A stretch of 64,000 nt of DNA from Caulobacter segnis. Lineage in GTDB: Bacteria; Pseudomonadota; Alphaproteobacteria; Caulobacterales; Caulobacteraceae. Positions 34,253 through 42,809 of the stretch are shown one piece after another. The stretch spans positions 124,001 through 188,000 of the forward strand of contig NZ_JARQWW010000002.1 of the NCBI RefSeq assembly GCF_029543125.1, written 5' to 3'. The translations under genes and the position numbers were made by a program. Each line of letters opens with the position of its first letter. The stretch's first letter is position 1. The notes below the pieces were generated by a model. That model did no database searches. It was not told the origin of the DNA and saw only the letters and a list, made by a program, of their open reading frames with translations.

Positions 34253-35026
34253 ATGAACGAGCCGGAAGCGGAACTGCAAGGTATGGAACGACTGACGCCG
34301 CGCGAGCGCGAGTGCCTTCAGTTGGCCGCGCAGTACATGAACTCCAAGGAGATCGGTCGGCAGCTGGGCATCAGCGCCAAGACCGTCGACACTCACGTGG
34401 AGAAGGCCTGCAAGCGCCTGGGCGCAAGCAGCCGCCGCGACGCCGTGCGCATGCTCGCCTTCACCGGATCCGACGTCGCCGAGGGCCTTCCCGGGGGTGG
34501 GGAAAATCCCCCATGGGATTCGGCCCGACTGTCGCCGGCCCCGAACGTCGCGCCTTCTCGTGACCATGGAGGCGACATTCATGGACGACGGTTCGATCAA
34601 CACCCAGAGCACGGCTTCAGCGGAAGTCATCATGGACGCGCTTTGGCTGAGGAACGAGGTCCGCTCGTTCGAAAACAGGTGGGTGGATCAGCCCACGATG
34701 CAGACCGCGCTTCCGGGTTTCACCTGGGAGCAACTCGAGCGCCAGCTGAACGATCTGGCTGGCGGGGAGAAGGCGGACTTCATCGCGGGCATGGTTTCGG
34801 CCACTCGCAAACTAGCCCGCTGGAAGCCTCCGGAAATGGTCCTGCGGGAGATTTTGTGCCTCGCCTCGACGGTGCTGGACGATGGGTTCCAGCCCCGGCT
34901 TGGGGAGAGCGGAACGACCTAGGTCTTTTCGCGAGACTGGGCTGGATCGCGGCGATCGCCATCGGTGCGGCCGTGGGCTTCGGAGGCATTCTTGCCGGCC
35001 TCCACGCCCTGAAGGAACTCATGTAA
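34253..35026 (+). CDS. LuxR-type HTH protein with C-terminal membrane segment
   Basis: 257-residue frame whose ends, but not middle, look like a real protein. Residues 11-75 are a LuxR/GerE HTH (LTPRERECLQLAAQYMNSKEIGRQLG, split here as helices 1-3, then TVDTHVEKACKRLG). The last 40 residues include a membrane helix (LGWIAAIAIGAAVGFGGILAGL) typical of a family of HTH-linker-TM regulators in Caulobacterales and sphingomonads. Residues about 105-222 are His/Gly/Arg-rich with poor third-position GC and coincide with a better gene in another frame (34581-34922). The product may be a membrane-tethered regulator with a disordered linker. Alternatively it ends differently by frameshift. Confidence 0.6.
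   Translation: MNEPEAELQGMERLTPRERECLQLAAQYMNSKEIGRQLGISAKTVDTHVEKACKRLGASSRRDAVRMLAFTGSDVAEGLPGGGENPPWDSARLSPAPNVAPSRDHGGDIHGRRFDQHPEHGFSGSHHGRALAEERGPLVRKQVGGSAHDADRASGFHLGATRAPAERSGWRGEGGLHRGHGFGHSQTSPLEASGNGPAGDFVPRLDGAGRWVPAPAWGERNDLGLFARLGWIAAIAIGAAVGFGGILAGLHALKELM
34581..34922 (+). CDS. Hypothetical protein nested in +1 frame of the HTH gene
   Basis: 113-residue frame lying wholly inside the LuxR-type gene, shifted by one base. It has the GC-rich third positions expected here, whereas the enclosing frame does not. GGAGG at 34568-34572 sits eight bases before ATG 34581. The product is soluble and helical, e.g. FENRWVDQPTMQTALPGF, WEQLERQLNDLAGGEKADF and MVLREILCLASTVLDDGF. I recognise no family. 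Both frames may be translated, or a slip in the homopolymer-rich stretch at 34491-34514 could join the HTH to this segment. Confidence 0.65.
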   Translation: MDDGSINTQSTASAEVIMDALWLRNEVRSFENRWVDQPTMQTALPGFTWEQLERQLNDLAGGEKADFIAGMVSATRKLARWKPPEMVLREILCLASTVLDDGFQPRLGESGTT

Positions 35027-35113
35027 CTGCTGCGGCGCCGCGAGGTCCCGCGGCGCCTATCGGAAGCAGCATTCAACAGCTCGCCGGGGGATGTCCGGCG
35101 CGGAGGACCACTC

Positions 35114-35470
35114 ATGCTCAAGCAACGCCGCATGGTCGCCGAGAAGGTGGCCGAAAGCCTCTACGAATCCGAAGCCGCCATCGACGCCGCCCTGGCCGCG
35201 ACCGCCAAGCTGGCCGGCCTGATGCCCGCCATCCGCAGCGACGCCAACCTGTCGGCCCTGATCGGTCAGAGCGCCATCGAGAAGGCGATCGAGACCGTGA
35301 GCGCCCTGGGCATGGCCCGCCGCTCCATCGTCGAGACACACAAGGAGCTGACCGTCGCCCAGCACGACATCGGCCTGGGCGCCGTGATGGTGGGCACCGG
35401 CCCTGAAAAGCCGCTGAGCGCCCGTCTCGCCCGCCGCGATCTGCGCGCCGTGGAGCCGCACGCCGCCTGA
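35114..35470 (+). CDS. Hypothetical helical protein
   Basis: 118-residue cytoplasmic protein with no identified family. It is predicted to be almost wholly helical and Ala-rich (AAIDAALAATAKLAGLMPAI, IGQSAIEKAIETVSALGMAR), with a small glycine patch (GLGAVMVGTG) and a basic end. GGAGG is placed eight bases before ATG 35114. Composition and length are similar to the other unassigned helical protein at 11209-11550, but I see no clear alignment. It lies between the HTH-TM regulator and a membrane protein on the same strand. Confidence 0.75.
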   Translation: MLKQRRMVAEKVAESLYESEAAIDAALAATAKLAGLMPAIRSDANLSALIGQSAIEKAIETVSALGMARRSIVETHKELTVAQHDIGLGAVMVGTGPEKPLSARLARRDLRAVEPHAA

Positions 35471-35528
35471 AGAATTGCCGCCGATCCATGGCGCAGTTTA
35501 TATGGGGTCTCCGGAAGGAGGCCCCATT

Positions 35529-35987
35529 TTGCTTTCGGATGTCCTGACCCAACTGCACCTGCATACGCCGACGCAGCAGATCGGGATGGCGGCTGTCGTC
35601 GCGACCACGGTGCTGGCTTTCTGGCGCGGCGGACGGACGGAGGCGGCGGGCGCCGCCGTGGTGCTGATCTGCTGGATCATCACCCCCTTCACGCAGAACC
35701 TGGACGTCCACCTGGGGCCGCAGCTCGGCATCCTGGCGATCGATGCGGGGCTGCTGGCTTTCCTGATCGCTCTGGCGCTGCGTTCGGCGCGCTTCTGGCC
35801 CTTGTGGGCGGCGGGATTCCACGCTCTCGGGACCATCATGCACATCGGGGCTATGGTCGATCCCGAGATCGTCACCTGGGCCTATCTGACCGGCCTCTTC
35901 ATCTCCAGCTACTTGTTGTTGCTAGCCATTGTTATTGGAACACTTCTTGAGGCGAATCGTCGCCCCTCGTTGCGCGGTACAGCTTGA
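35529..35987 (+). CDS. Hypothetical inner-membrane protein
   Basis: 152-residue protein with about five hydrophobic helices (e.g. IGMAAVVATTVLAFW, AAGAAVVLICWIITPF, LGILAIDAGLLAFLIALAL, LFISSYLLLLAIVIGTLL). I do not recognise the family. GGAGG at 35517-35521 is seven bases before TTG 35529, which I take as the start; longer versions begin at 35475 or 35502 with non-membrane residues. It ends 17 bases before the XRE regulator, and the two may share a transcript. Confidence 0.72.
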   Translation: MLSDVLTQLHLHTPTQQIGMAAVVATTVLAFWRGGRTEAAGAAVVLICWIITPFTQNLDVHLGPQLGILAIDAGLLAFLIALALRSARFWPLWAAGFHALGTIMHIGAMVDPEIVTWAYLTGLFISSYLLLLAIVIGTLLEANRRPSLRGTA

Positions 35988-36004
35988 GGGTGTAGCGGGA
36001 GGAC

Positions 36005-36442
36005 ATGAACGCTCAAGATAAGCTCGAATCCGCTCCGAACCCCACCGACATCCACGTCGGCGCCCGCATTCGACTCCGCCGCAAGCATCTGGGCATCAGC
36101 CAGACGCAACTGGCTGAAGGACTGGGCCTGACCTTCCAGCAGGTTCAGAAGTACGAGCGGGGCGTGAACCGCGTCTCGGCCTCCAAGCTCTACGACATGG
36201 CCCGCACCATGGGCGTGCCGATCAGCTATTTCTTCGACGGCCTGCCGGACCCGACCGCCGCGACCCCGGCGGACGTGACGGCCCTGGACGACCAACAGGC
36301 GGTGCAGGAATTCCTGCTGACCCCGGAAGGTCTCGAGATCGCCCGCGCCTTCCCGAAGATCACCAGCAACGCGGTGCGTCGCCGGGTCGTCCAGCTGGTC
36401 ACCTCGATGACCGACGACGAGCGCGAGGAAAGCGCCGCCTAA
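36005..36442 (+). CDS. XRE-family HTH transcriptional regulator
   Basis: 145-residue regulator with a Cro/CI-type HTH at residues 18-75 (IRLRRKHLGISQTQLAEGLG, then LTFQQVQKYERGVNRVSASKLY). The C-terminal part is short and acidic, without a peptidase or sensing domain. Close relatives in Caulobacterales and rhizobia are small stand-alone regulators of development or symbiosis. It sits nine bases before the first chemosensory gene on the same strand, so it may be part of, or regulate, that operon. Confidence 0.9.
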   Translation: MNAQDKLESAPNPTDIHVGARIRLRRKHLGISQTQLAEGLGLTFQQVQKYERGVNRVSASKLYDMARTMGVPISYFFDGLPDPTAATPADVTALDDQQAVQEFLLTPEGLEIARAFPKITSNAVRRRVVQLVTSMTDDEREESAA

Positions 36443-36451
36443 GAGCGGTCT

Positions 36452-37006
36452 TTGAGCAAGATTGAGCCGGCGGCCATTGCGGCCGTCGCCGCTCGTGTGG
36501 CTAATGGCGGCATGAGTTCGCCGCGCGACATCTTCGCCATCTTCCAGTTCGGCCAGACCACCGCGGCCCTGCCGCGCGAGGCGGTCGTGGAATTCCTCCC
36601 CCTGCCTGACCTGACCCGACCGCCGGCTGCGCCCCGCGCCCTGGCCGGCGTATTCAACCTGGGCGGCGAGGCGGTGCCGGTCGTCTCGATGGCCGCCCTG
36701 TTCGGCGGTGCGGACGAGCCGGGTCTCTACAGTCATATGCTGGTGGTACGCTCCGGCGACCGCCGCACCGCCCTGCTGGTGGACCGGGTTCTGGACGTGG
36801 CCGAGACCGCGCCCGACGCCCTGCGCCCCGCCGACGAGGGCGACAGCCTGAACGGCTGCGTCAGCGCCCAACTGGCCCACGACGGCGCTCTGATCCCGGT
36901 GTTGTCGCTAGAGCGCCTGCTGCTGGCGGAGGAGAAGGCCCGACTGGCCGACATCGCCGAGGCCGCCCAGGCGCGGATCGACGAGTGGAGCCCGTCGGCG
37001 GCTTGA
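36452..37006 (+). CDS. CheW-like coupling protein (WspB position)
   Basis: 184-residue CheW-domain protein that should link receptor and CheA kinase. The domain covers about 25-170: DIFAIFQFGQTTAALPREAV, AGVFNLGGEAVPVVSM, LVVRSGDRRTALLVDRVLD and LIPVLSLERLL. An unusual N-terminal extension of about 20 Ala-rich residues precedes it. It starts with TTG at 36452. Its stop lies inside the next gene, which begins 22 bases earlier, so the two are translationally linked. This is the first gene of the chemosensory operon that runs to 47423. Confidence 0.88.
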   Translation: MSKIEPAAIAAVAARVANGGMSSPRDIFAIFQFGQTTAALPREAVVEFLPLPDLTRPPAAPRALAGVFNLGGEAVPVVSMAALFGGADEPGLYSHMLVVRSGDRRTALLVDRVLDVAETAPDALRPADEGDSLNGCVSAQLAHDGALIPVLSLERLLLAEEKARLADIAEAAQARIDEWSPSAA

Positions 37007-38433
37007 TCCCTCGGCGGGCCAACGACGCCGCCATTCTCGACCCGTCGCATCCCTTCCGGGAGCTGAAGCGGCGGATCATCGAACGCACCGGCCACTTCTA
37101 CTACGACGACAAGGACGACCTGCTTTGGGAGCGGGTCCAGCGCCGCATGGCGGCGGTGCGCGCGGCCGATGCGGCGGCCTATCGCGAGCGGCTGGACGGA
37201 ATCGACAGCGAGCGCGAATGGGCGGCCCTGGAAGCCGAGATCACGGTCGGCGAAACCTTCTTCTTCCGCTACGCCGAGCAGTTCGCGGCCTTGCGCGAAA
37301 CCATCCTGCCGGAGCTTCTGAAGCGGCGCGCGCAGAGCAAGCGGCTGCGCATCTGGAGCGCCGGCTGCGCCAACGGATCGGAGCCCTATTCCGTCGCCAT
37401 CCTGCTGTCGCAGATGCTGGGCGAGCGCCTGCCTGATTGGCGGATCTCCATTCTGGGCACGGACATAAACCAGCCTTCCCTGGACACAGCCAAGGCCGGC
37501 GTCTTTGGGAAATGGGCCCTGCGGGCCCTGAAGCCGGAAGACCAGCACCGCTGGTTTGACGCCGAGGACAAGGGCCGCTGGCGGCTGAAGGGCGCCTATC
37601 GGTCGCTGGTGCGGTTCGAGCGGGCCAATCTGCTGACCCTGCTGACCGGCGACGCGCCGCTGGAGTGGTCGGAGTTCGACCTGATCCTGTGCCGCAACGT
37701 GCTCATCTACTTCCACCCCACCACGGTGGACGCCCTTGTGGAGGCCATGGGCGAGCGCATGGCCGGCGGCGGCTGGCTGCTGGTGGGTCACGCCGAACCC
37801 AGCCCGAACTTCGCCCGCTCCCTGGAGCCGGTCTCGCTGCCTGGTACGGCGGCCTATCGCAGACCGGCCGAGGGGGAGACCTATGAGCCGCCGGCGACGC
37901 CGACGCCCTTCGTGTTCGAGCCGCCGGCCCCTTTGATCGACCCGCCTGCGCCGCCGGCGCCATCCGCGCCGGCGAAGGTCGTTCAGCCCGCCGCGCCGCC
38001 GCCCTCGCCCGCCACGACCTCCGCCGCGCCGTTGGAACAGACCTTCGCTGCGATCCAGACGGCGGCCGACGCCGGCCGCTATGACGCGGCGCTCGCGCTG
38101 AGCCGCGAAGCGATCAGCGAGCGTCCCGAGGCGGCGGAGCTGCACTTCATCGAGGGCGTGGTTCTCTACGCCGTCGACCGTATGGAAGAGGCGGAGAAGG
38201 CGCTGCGCCGCGCGCTCTACCTCAATCGCGAGTTCGCCCTGGCGCACTATCACCTTGGGCTGCTTCTAGCGGCGACCGGGCGCAAGCCGAGCGGGCGGCG
38301 GTCATTGGCCACGGCGGCGAAAATCGCGGGAACCTTGTCGTCGGACGCGCGTTTGACGGCCGGGTCGGGGCTCACGGCGGGCGCGTTGCGAACAGCGGCG
38401 CGCGCACAGCTTGAGTCTGTTACGGGGGGGTGA
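36985..38433 (+). CDS. CheR-type MCP methyltransferase with TPR tail (WspC-like)
   Basis: 482-residue methyltransferase that adds methyl groups to receptor glutamates. The CheR N and C domains cover about residues 20-285: ITVGETFFFRYAEQF, WSAGCANGSEPYS (SAM loop), ILGTDIN, FDLILCRNVLIYF and GGWLLVGHAEPS. A Pro/Ala-rich linker (about 290-345) leads to tetratricopeptide repeats at about 350-440. CheR-TPR fusions like this are the hallmark of Wsp-type and related alternative chemosensory systems rather than swimming chemotaxis. It starts with GTG 36985 overlapping the cheW end; a TTG at 37003 is also possible. Confidence 0.9.
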   Translation: MEPVGGLIPRRANDAAILDPSHPFRELKRRIIERTGHFYYDDKDDLLWERVQRRMAAVRAADAAAYRERLDGIDSEREWAALEAEITVGETFFFRYAEQFAALRETILPELLKRRAQSKRLRIWSAGCANGSEPYSVAILLSQMLGERLPDWRISILGTDINQPSLDTAKAGVFGKWALRALKPEDQHRWFDAEDKGRWRLKGAYRSLVRFERANLLTLLTGDAPLEWSEFDLILCRNVLIYFHPTTVDALVEAMGERMAGGGWLLVGHAEPSPNFARSLEPVSLPGTAAYRRPAEGETYEPPATPTPFVFEPPAPLIDPPAPPAPSAPAKVVQPAAPPPSPATTSAAPLEQTFAAIQTAADAGRYDAALALSREAISERPEAAELHFIEGVVLYAVDRMEEAEKALRRALYLNREFALAHYHLGLLLAATGRKPSGRRSLATAAKIAGTLSSDARLTAGSGLTAGALRTAARAQLESVTGG

Positions 38434-38999
38434 TGGCCACAGGTCGCACCAGGAAGGTCAAGCTTTCGACCGGCGAGATGTCGCCAGGTCGGGCGCGCCG
38501 CATCACCGCGGCGCGGGCCGAACGGCTGGCCGTTCGCGGGGTCGAGGCCGCCATCGCCGCCACCCGATCCGTCCTGCTGTGCGAAACCGCCGGCGGACTG
38601 GTCGGCCTGTCCCTCAACCTGGTTTCGCAGGTGGCGCCCGTCGCCCGCATCGCCGCCGCGCCGCGCAGCCATCCGGCCGTCATCGGCGTCCTGTCCCACG
38701 CCGGCAAGCTGCACGCGGTGCTGGACCTGGCGGTCCTGCTGGGCGCGGCGGCGACGCCAGCGACCACCGGCCAGATCCTGATCATCGCCAGCGCCCCCAA
38801 CCCCACCGCCCTGCGCGTCGACGCCGTGCTTGGCGTGGCGGAGGTCGAGCCCCTGGCCGACCAGGGCGAGGGCGCGCATCCGCTGGCCGCCATTCGCGCC
38901 GGCATCGGCGATCATCTTGGCCGCACCACGGCCCTTCTCAATGCAGACGCGCTGTTCCGCGCGCTGCAGACAAGCCCATCCCGGAGCCTGACCTCGTGA
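38433..38999 (+). CDS. CheW-like coupling protein (WspD position)
   Basis: 188-residue CheW-domain protein, the second of the operon. A basic N-terminal extension of about 40 residues (RKVKLSTGEMSPGRARRITA) precedes the domain, which has VLLCETAGGLVGLSLNLVSQ, IGVLSHAGKLHAVLDLAVLLG, ILIIASAPNPTALRVDAVLG and a C-terminal helix. The start overlaps the cheR stop (TGATG) and the stop overlaps the receptor start (GTGA). The position between cheR and the receptor matches WspD. Divergence from the first CheW suggests separate contacts with receptor and kinase. Confidence 0.85.
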   Translation: MATGRTRKVKLSTGEMSPGRARRITAARAERLAVRGVEAAIAATRSVLLCETAGGLVGLSLNLVSQVAPVARIAAAPRSHPAVIGVLSHAGKLHAVLDLAVLLGAAATPATTGQILIIASAPNPTALRVDAVLGVAEVEPLADQGEGAHPLAAIRAGIGDHLGRTTALLNADALFRALQTSPSRSLTS

Positions 39000-40663
39000 C
39001 GATCGCCAACAGAATCCTTCTCGGCTTCGCCTTCGTGACCGTGCTGATGCTCGGCATCGGCGTGTTCGGCCTGAACCAGGTGGGGGTGGTGAAGGACACC
39101 ACCGAGACCGTGGTCACCCGCGACATGGCGATGATGCGCGAAATCGCCGGCGTCCGGAACATCGCCAACGAGATGCGCGCCGCCAGCGACGCGGTCATCA
39201 CCAGCTACCTGTCGCGTTCGGCCGGCGGCCTGGGCGGCAACGATTCCGACCCCATCGCCAACTGGCGCCAGAAGGGCCTGGACATGGACGCCACCCTGGC
39301 GGCCGCGGTCGCCAAGGCGCGTGAATTCCGAGCCACGGCCCAATCTGCGGAGCGTGAGCAGGCGTGGGGCGAGATCGAACGCCACCTGACCCAAACCGCC
39401 GCCTCGTCCCGTCAGGGTCGCGCCGACACCGAGGCGCTGTTCACCGCCGTCCGCACCGGCGACGCCACCGGCGTGGCCGCCGCCCAGACCGCTCTGGTCC
39501 AGCGCCGCGCCGAGTTCGGCCGCGGCATCCAGGGGGCCGAGACCGTGCTGGATGACGCCATCATCTCCGGCCAGCGCCGGGTGAACGACACCTACAACGC
39601 CAGCCGCCTGTGGCTGTTCGCCTTCATGTTGGCGGCGGTGACCGTCGCGGTGGTGATCACCTATTTGATCCGCAGCTCCATCGTCGGACCGCTGGGCGCG
39701 TTCATGACCTTCGTGGGCAAGGTCGGCCAGGGCGACCTGACCGGCAAGGCGGCCGTCGGGGCGGACGAGATCGGCAAGCTGGGCGGCAACCTCAATGAGA
39801 TGGTCGAAGGCCTGAGCAATCTGGCCAAGCAGAGCCGCGAGGCCACCGAGAATCTGAACGCCGCCACCGCCGAAATCCGCGCCTCCACCCAGGAGCAGGC
39901 CGCCAGTGTCGAGGAGCAGCTCGCCGCCGTGCAGGAAACCGCCGCCACGGTGGACGAGATCACCCACTCCGGCGCCCAGATCGGCCGCCGCGCTCAGGAA
40001 GTGATCGCCACCGCCCAGGCCACAGCCCAGACCAGCAACGATGGCCTGCGCGCCGTCGACGAAACCGCCAAGGCCATGGACGCCATCCGTGAGCAGGCCG
40101 AGGCCGTGGCGGAAAACATCGTCGCCCTGAGCGAGAAGACCCAGGCCGTCGGCGACATCATCGCCACGGTCAACGACATCTCCGAGCGCACCCACCTGCT
40201 GGCCCTCAACGCGGCGCTGGAAGCCGCCTCGGCCGGCGAGAACGGCCGCGCCTTCGCGGTTGTGGCGTCGGAGATGAAGCTGCTGGCCGACCAGGCGAAG
40301 GACGCCACGGTGCAGGTCCGCTCGATCCTCGGCGACATCCAGCGTGGCATCAATTCGTCGGTCATGCTGACCGAGGAGGCGGTGAAGCGCGTGGCCGCCG
40401 GCAAGGAGCGCACCGACACCACCCAGCGCACGATCACCGAGATCACCGGTCGGGTGCAGGAAAGCGTCCAGACCTTCCAGCAGATCGTCGCATCGACCAA
40501 TCAGCAGCAACTGGGCATCGAGCAGGTGATGGGCGCGCTGCAGAACATCCGTCAGGCCAGCCAGCAGACCGCCGCGGGCACCCGCCAGCTGGACGAGGCC
40601 GCGGCCAATCTGTCGAACCTGTCGCGCCAGCTGCTCGGGCTGGTGGAACGCTACCGCGTCTAG
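38996..40663 (+). CDS. Methyl-accepting chemotaxis protein (WspA position)
   Basis: 555-residue transmembrane chemoreceptor. TM1 is at about 7-28, a helical periplasmic sensor domain at 30-200, TM2 at 204-224, HAMP at 225-280, and the signalling domain runs to the end. The hairpin tip is ISERTHLLALNAALEAASAG...GRAFAVVASEMKLLADQ, a conserved region with some changes from the swimming-chemotaxis type. Methylation helices contain EEQLAAVQETAATVDEI. There is no C-terminal pentapeptide tether (it ends LVERYRV). The start is GTG 38996, overlapping the previous stop. It would sense an unknown signal and control the following CheA-type kinase. Confidence 0.93.
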   Translation: MTIANRILLGFAFVTVLMLGIGVFGLNQVGVVKDTTETVVTRDMAMMREIAGVRNIANEMRAASDAVITSYLSRSAGGLGGNDSDPIANWRQKGLDMDATLAAAVAKAREFRATAQSAEREQAWGEIERHLTQTAASSRQGRADTEALFTAVRTGDATGVAAAQTALVQRRAEFGRGIQGAETVLDDAIISGQRRVNDTYNASRLWLFAFMLAAVTVAVVITYLIRSSIVGPLGAFMTFVGKVGQGDLTGKAAVGADEIGKLGGNLNEMVEGLSNLAKQSREATENLNAATAEIRASTQEQAASVEEQLAAVQETAATVDEITHSGAQIGRRAQEVIATAQATAQTSNDGLRAVDETAKAMDAIREQAEAVAENIVALSEKTQAVGDIIATVNDISERTHLLALNAALEAASAGENGRAFAVVASEMKLLADQAKDATVQVRSILGDIQRGINSSVMLTEEAVKRVAAGKERTDTTQRTITEITGRVQESVQTFQQIVASTNQQQLGIEQVMGALQNIRQASQQTAAGTRQLDEAAANLSNLSRQLLGLVERYRV

Positions 40664-40676
40664 CGTCGAGTTCCGC

Positions 40677-42809
40677 GTGTCCGACATCCGCCAGCAACTG
40701 CTCGCCGCCTTCGAGGTCGAGCACCGTGAGCACATCGAGGCGATCCGTCGCCTGCTGGCGGCTGGCGGCGACCTGAAGGAGGCCTTCCGCCGGGTCCATA
40801 GCCTGAAGGGCGCCGCCCGGGCCGTGGACATGCCGGTGATCGAGGAGTTGTCCCACCGACTGGAGGCGATTTTCCAGCGGGCCATGGACGGCGACGGCCA
40901 GTTCGACCGCGACACCCTGAAGGCCATCGAATTCGGCCTCGACGCGGTGGAGGGCCAGGCCGCCGCCCTGAAGCTGGGCCGCAAGGCGCCATCGGCCGAC
41001 GCCGCCCTGAACAGCCTGGCGCGGAATCTGGGCCTGGCTGAAACGGCGGCTCCGGCTCAGGCGCCCGCGGAGCCCGCCGATGTGCAGGCGGAGGACGGCG
41101 AAGCCCTCACCTATCTGCGGATCGACGCCAGCGAGGTGGAGGCCCTGTCGGCCGCCGCCCTGGCCTTGTCGGCGGAGCTGCAAAGCCACGCGACACTGCG
41201 GGCGACCCTGCGCCAGATCCATGGCGACGCGCGCGACCTCGGCCGTCTGTGGGAGCGCGCGCGCGGCGGCGGGGCGGCCCCGGCACTTGAGTTCGATGTC
41301 GCCCTGCGTCGTCTGCTGCGCGACCTCGGCGGGTTCACCCAGCGCAAGGCCCGCGCGGACTGGGCGCTGGACCAGCAGGCGCGCGAGGTCCGCGACCATG
41401 CCGAACGCCTGGTTCTGACTCCGGCCGAAGAAGTGTTCGGCGGCATCGCCGCCATGACCCGCGACCTGGCGCGTGAAGACGGGCTGGACGTCGAGGTGGT
41501 GGTCGAGGGGCTGGATGTCCGCGCCGACCGCGCTCTGCTGCAAGCCCTGAAGGATCCCGCCCTGCACCTGCTGCGCAACGCGGTCAGCCACGGGGTCGAG
41601 CCGGCCAAGGCCCGGAAGGCCAAGGGCAAGCCGCCGGTGACCACCATCACCCTGACCGTCGCGGCGCGTGGTGATCGGCTGGAGCTGTCGGTGCGTGATG
41701 ACGGCCCCGGCCCCGACCTGGAAAGGATCGCCGTCGCCGCCGTTGAGCGCGGCCTTATCGGCCCTGGCCCGCATACCCCGGAACAGCTCTTGGCCCTGGT
41801 TTTCGAGCAGGGCTTCACCACCGCCGAGACGGTGGACCGTCTTTCGGGGCGCGGCGCCGGCCTGTCGGTGGTCGCCGACGCCGCCCGCCGCCTGCACGGC
41901 TCGGTCCATATGCAGGCCGGCGAGCCGTGGGGGGCGCTGGTCACCCTGTCCCTGCCCTTCTCCGCTTCGCGTCAGACCGTGGCCTTGGCCGACAGCGGCG
42001 ACGCCGTCTACGCGGTGCCGGCCAGCGGGGTGGAGCGCCTGCTGCGGCTGAATCGTCGCGACATTGAAATGCTGGACGGACGTGCTTCTGTACGGATCGC
42101 AATCGCGGGTGAGGACGTTGTGGTCCCGCTCGTTCCGCTCTCGTCCCTGATCTACTTGACCACTGCTCCTCTTCCCGTTGAAGCCGACGCCGTGAAGGCC
42201 CTGCTGATCCAGAGCGGCGGCCGCCGTCTGGCCGTGGCTGTCGACAGCCTTCGCGATGTCCGCTCCATGCTGGTGAGCGAGACGCCCGGCTCCCTGCTGG
42301 ACCCCACGCTCGTCACTGGCGGCGTTCTGCTGGAGGATGAGACACCCGCCCTGGTGCTGGACCCAGAAGCCTTGATCCGCCGCTGGACCGAGGGCGGCCG
42401 CCCGATGGCCGCCGCCGAAGCGGAAGGCGAAGCCGCCGCGGTCCGCACCATCCTGGTGGTGGACGATTCCATCACCACCCGCACGCTCGAGAAGAGCATC
42501 CTGGAAGCCCAGGGCTATCGCGTGGTGCTGAGCGTCGATGGTCTGGACGCGCTGGAGAAGCTGCGCTCCGGCGGCGACGTGTTCGACCTGGTGGTGGCCG
42601 ACGTCGAGATGCCGCGCATGGACGGCTTCTCCCTGCTGCAAGCGATCAAGGCAGACGCGGCCCTGTCGGTGCTACCGGTGATCCTGATGACCTCGCGTCA
42701 GGACCCCGAGGATGTGCGTCGCGGCCTGACCCTGGGCGCCGGCGCCTACATCACCAAGCAGAAGTTCGATCAACGCGAACTCTTGGCGACCATCGGCCAA
42801 CTGCTGTGA
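40677..42809 (+). CDS. Hybrid CheA histidine kinase with C-terminal receiver (WspE-like)
   Basis: 710-residue kinase. The Hpt domain (1-105) has phospho-acceptor His41 in RVHSLKGAARA. Dimerisation, HATPase_c (LLRNAVSHGVE, DDGPGPDLERI, GRGAGLSVV) and CheW-like domains follow. The C-terminal receiver at about 590-708 has phospho-acceptor Asp in LVVADVEMPRMDG. There is no recognisable P2 domain. CheA-REC fusions characterise Wsp, Frz and related systems, where the receiver tunes or sinks phosphate. It starts with GTG 40677 and is coupled to cheB (GTGA). Expected targets are CheB and the receivers of the two downstream kinases. Confidence 0.93.
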   Translation: MSDIRQQLLAAFEVEHREHIEAIRRLLAAGGDLKEAFRRVHSLKGAARAVDMPVIEELSHRLEAIFQRAMDGDGQFDRDTLKAIEFGLDAVEGQAAALKLGRKAPSADAALNSLARNLGLAETAAPAQAPAEPADVQAEDGEALTYLRIDASEVEALSAAALALSAELQSHATLRATLRQIHGDARDLGRLWERARGGGAAPALEFDVALRRLLRDLGGFTQRKARADWALDQQAREVRDHAERLVLTPAEEVFGGIAAMTRDLAREDGLDVEVVVEGLDVRADRALLQALKDPALHLLRNAVSHGVEPAKARKAKGKPPVTTITLTVAARGDRLELSVRDDGPGPDLERIAVAAVERGLIGPGPHTPEQLLALVFEQGFTTAETVDRLSGRGAGLSVVADAARRLHGSVHMQAGEPWGALVTLSLPFSASRQTVALADSGDAVYAVPASGVERLLRLNRRDIEMLDGRASVRIAIAGEDVVVPLVPLSSLIYLTTAPLPVEADAVKALLIQSGGRRLAVAVDSLRDVRSMLVSETPGSLLDPTLVTGGVLLEDETPALVLDPEALIRRWTEGGRPMAAAEAEGEAAAVRTILVVDDSITTRTLEKSILEAQGYRVVLSVDGLDALEKLRSGGDVFDLVVADVEMPRMDGFSLLQAIKADAALSVLPVILMTSRQDPEDVRRGLTLGAGAYITKQKFDQRELLATIGQLL

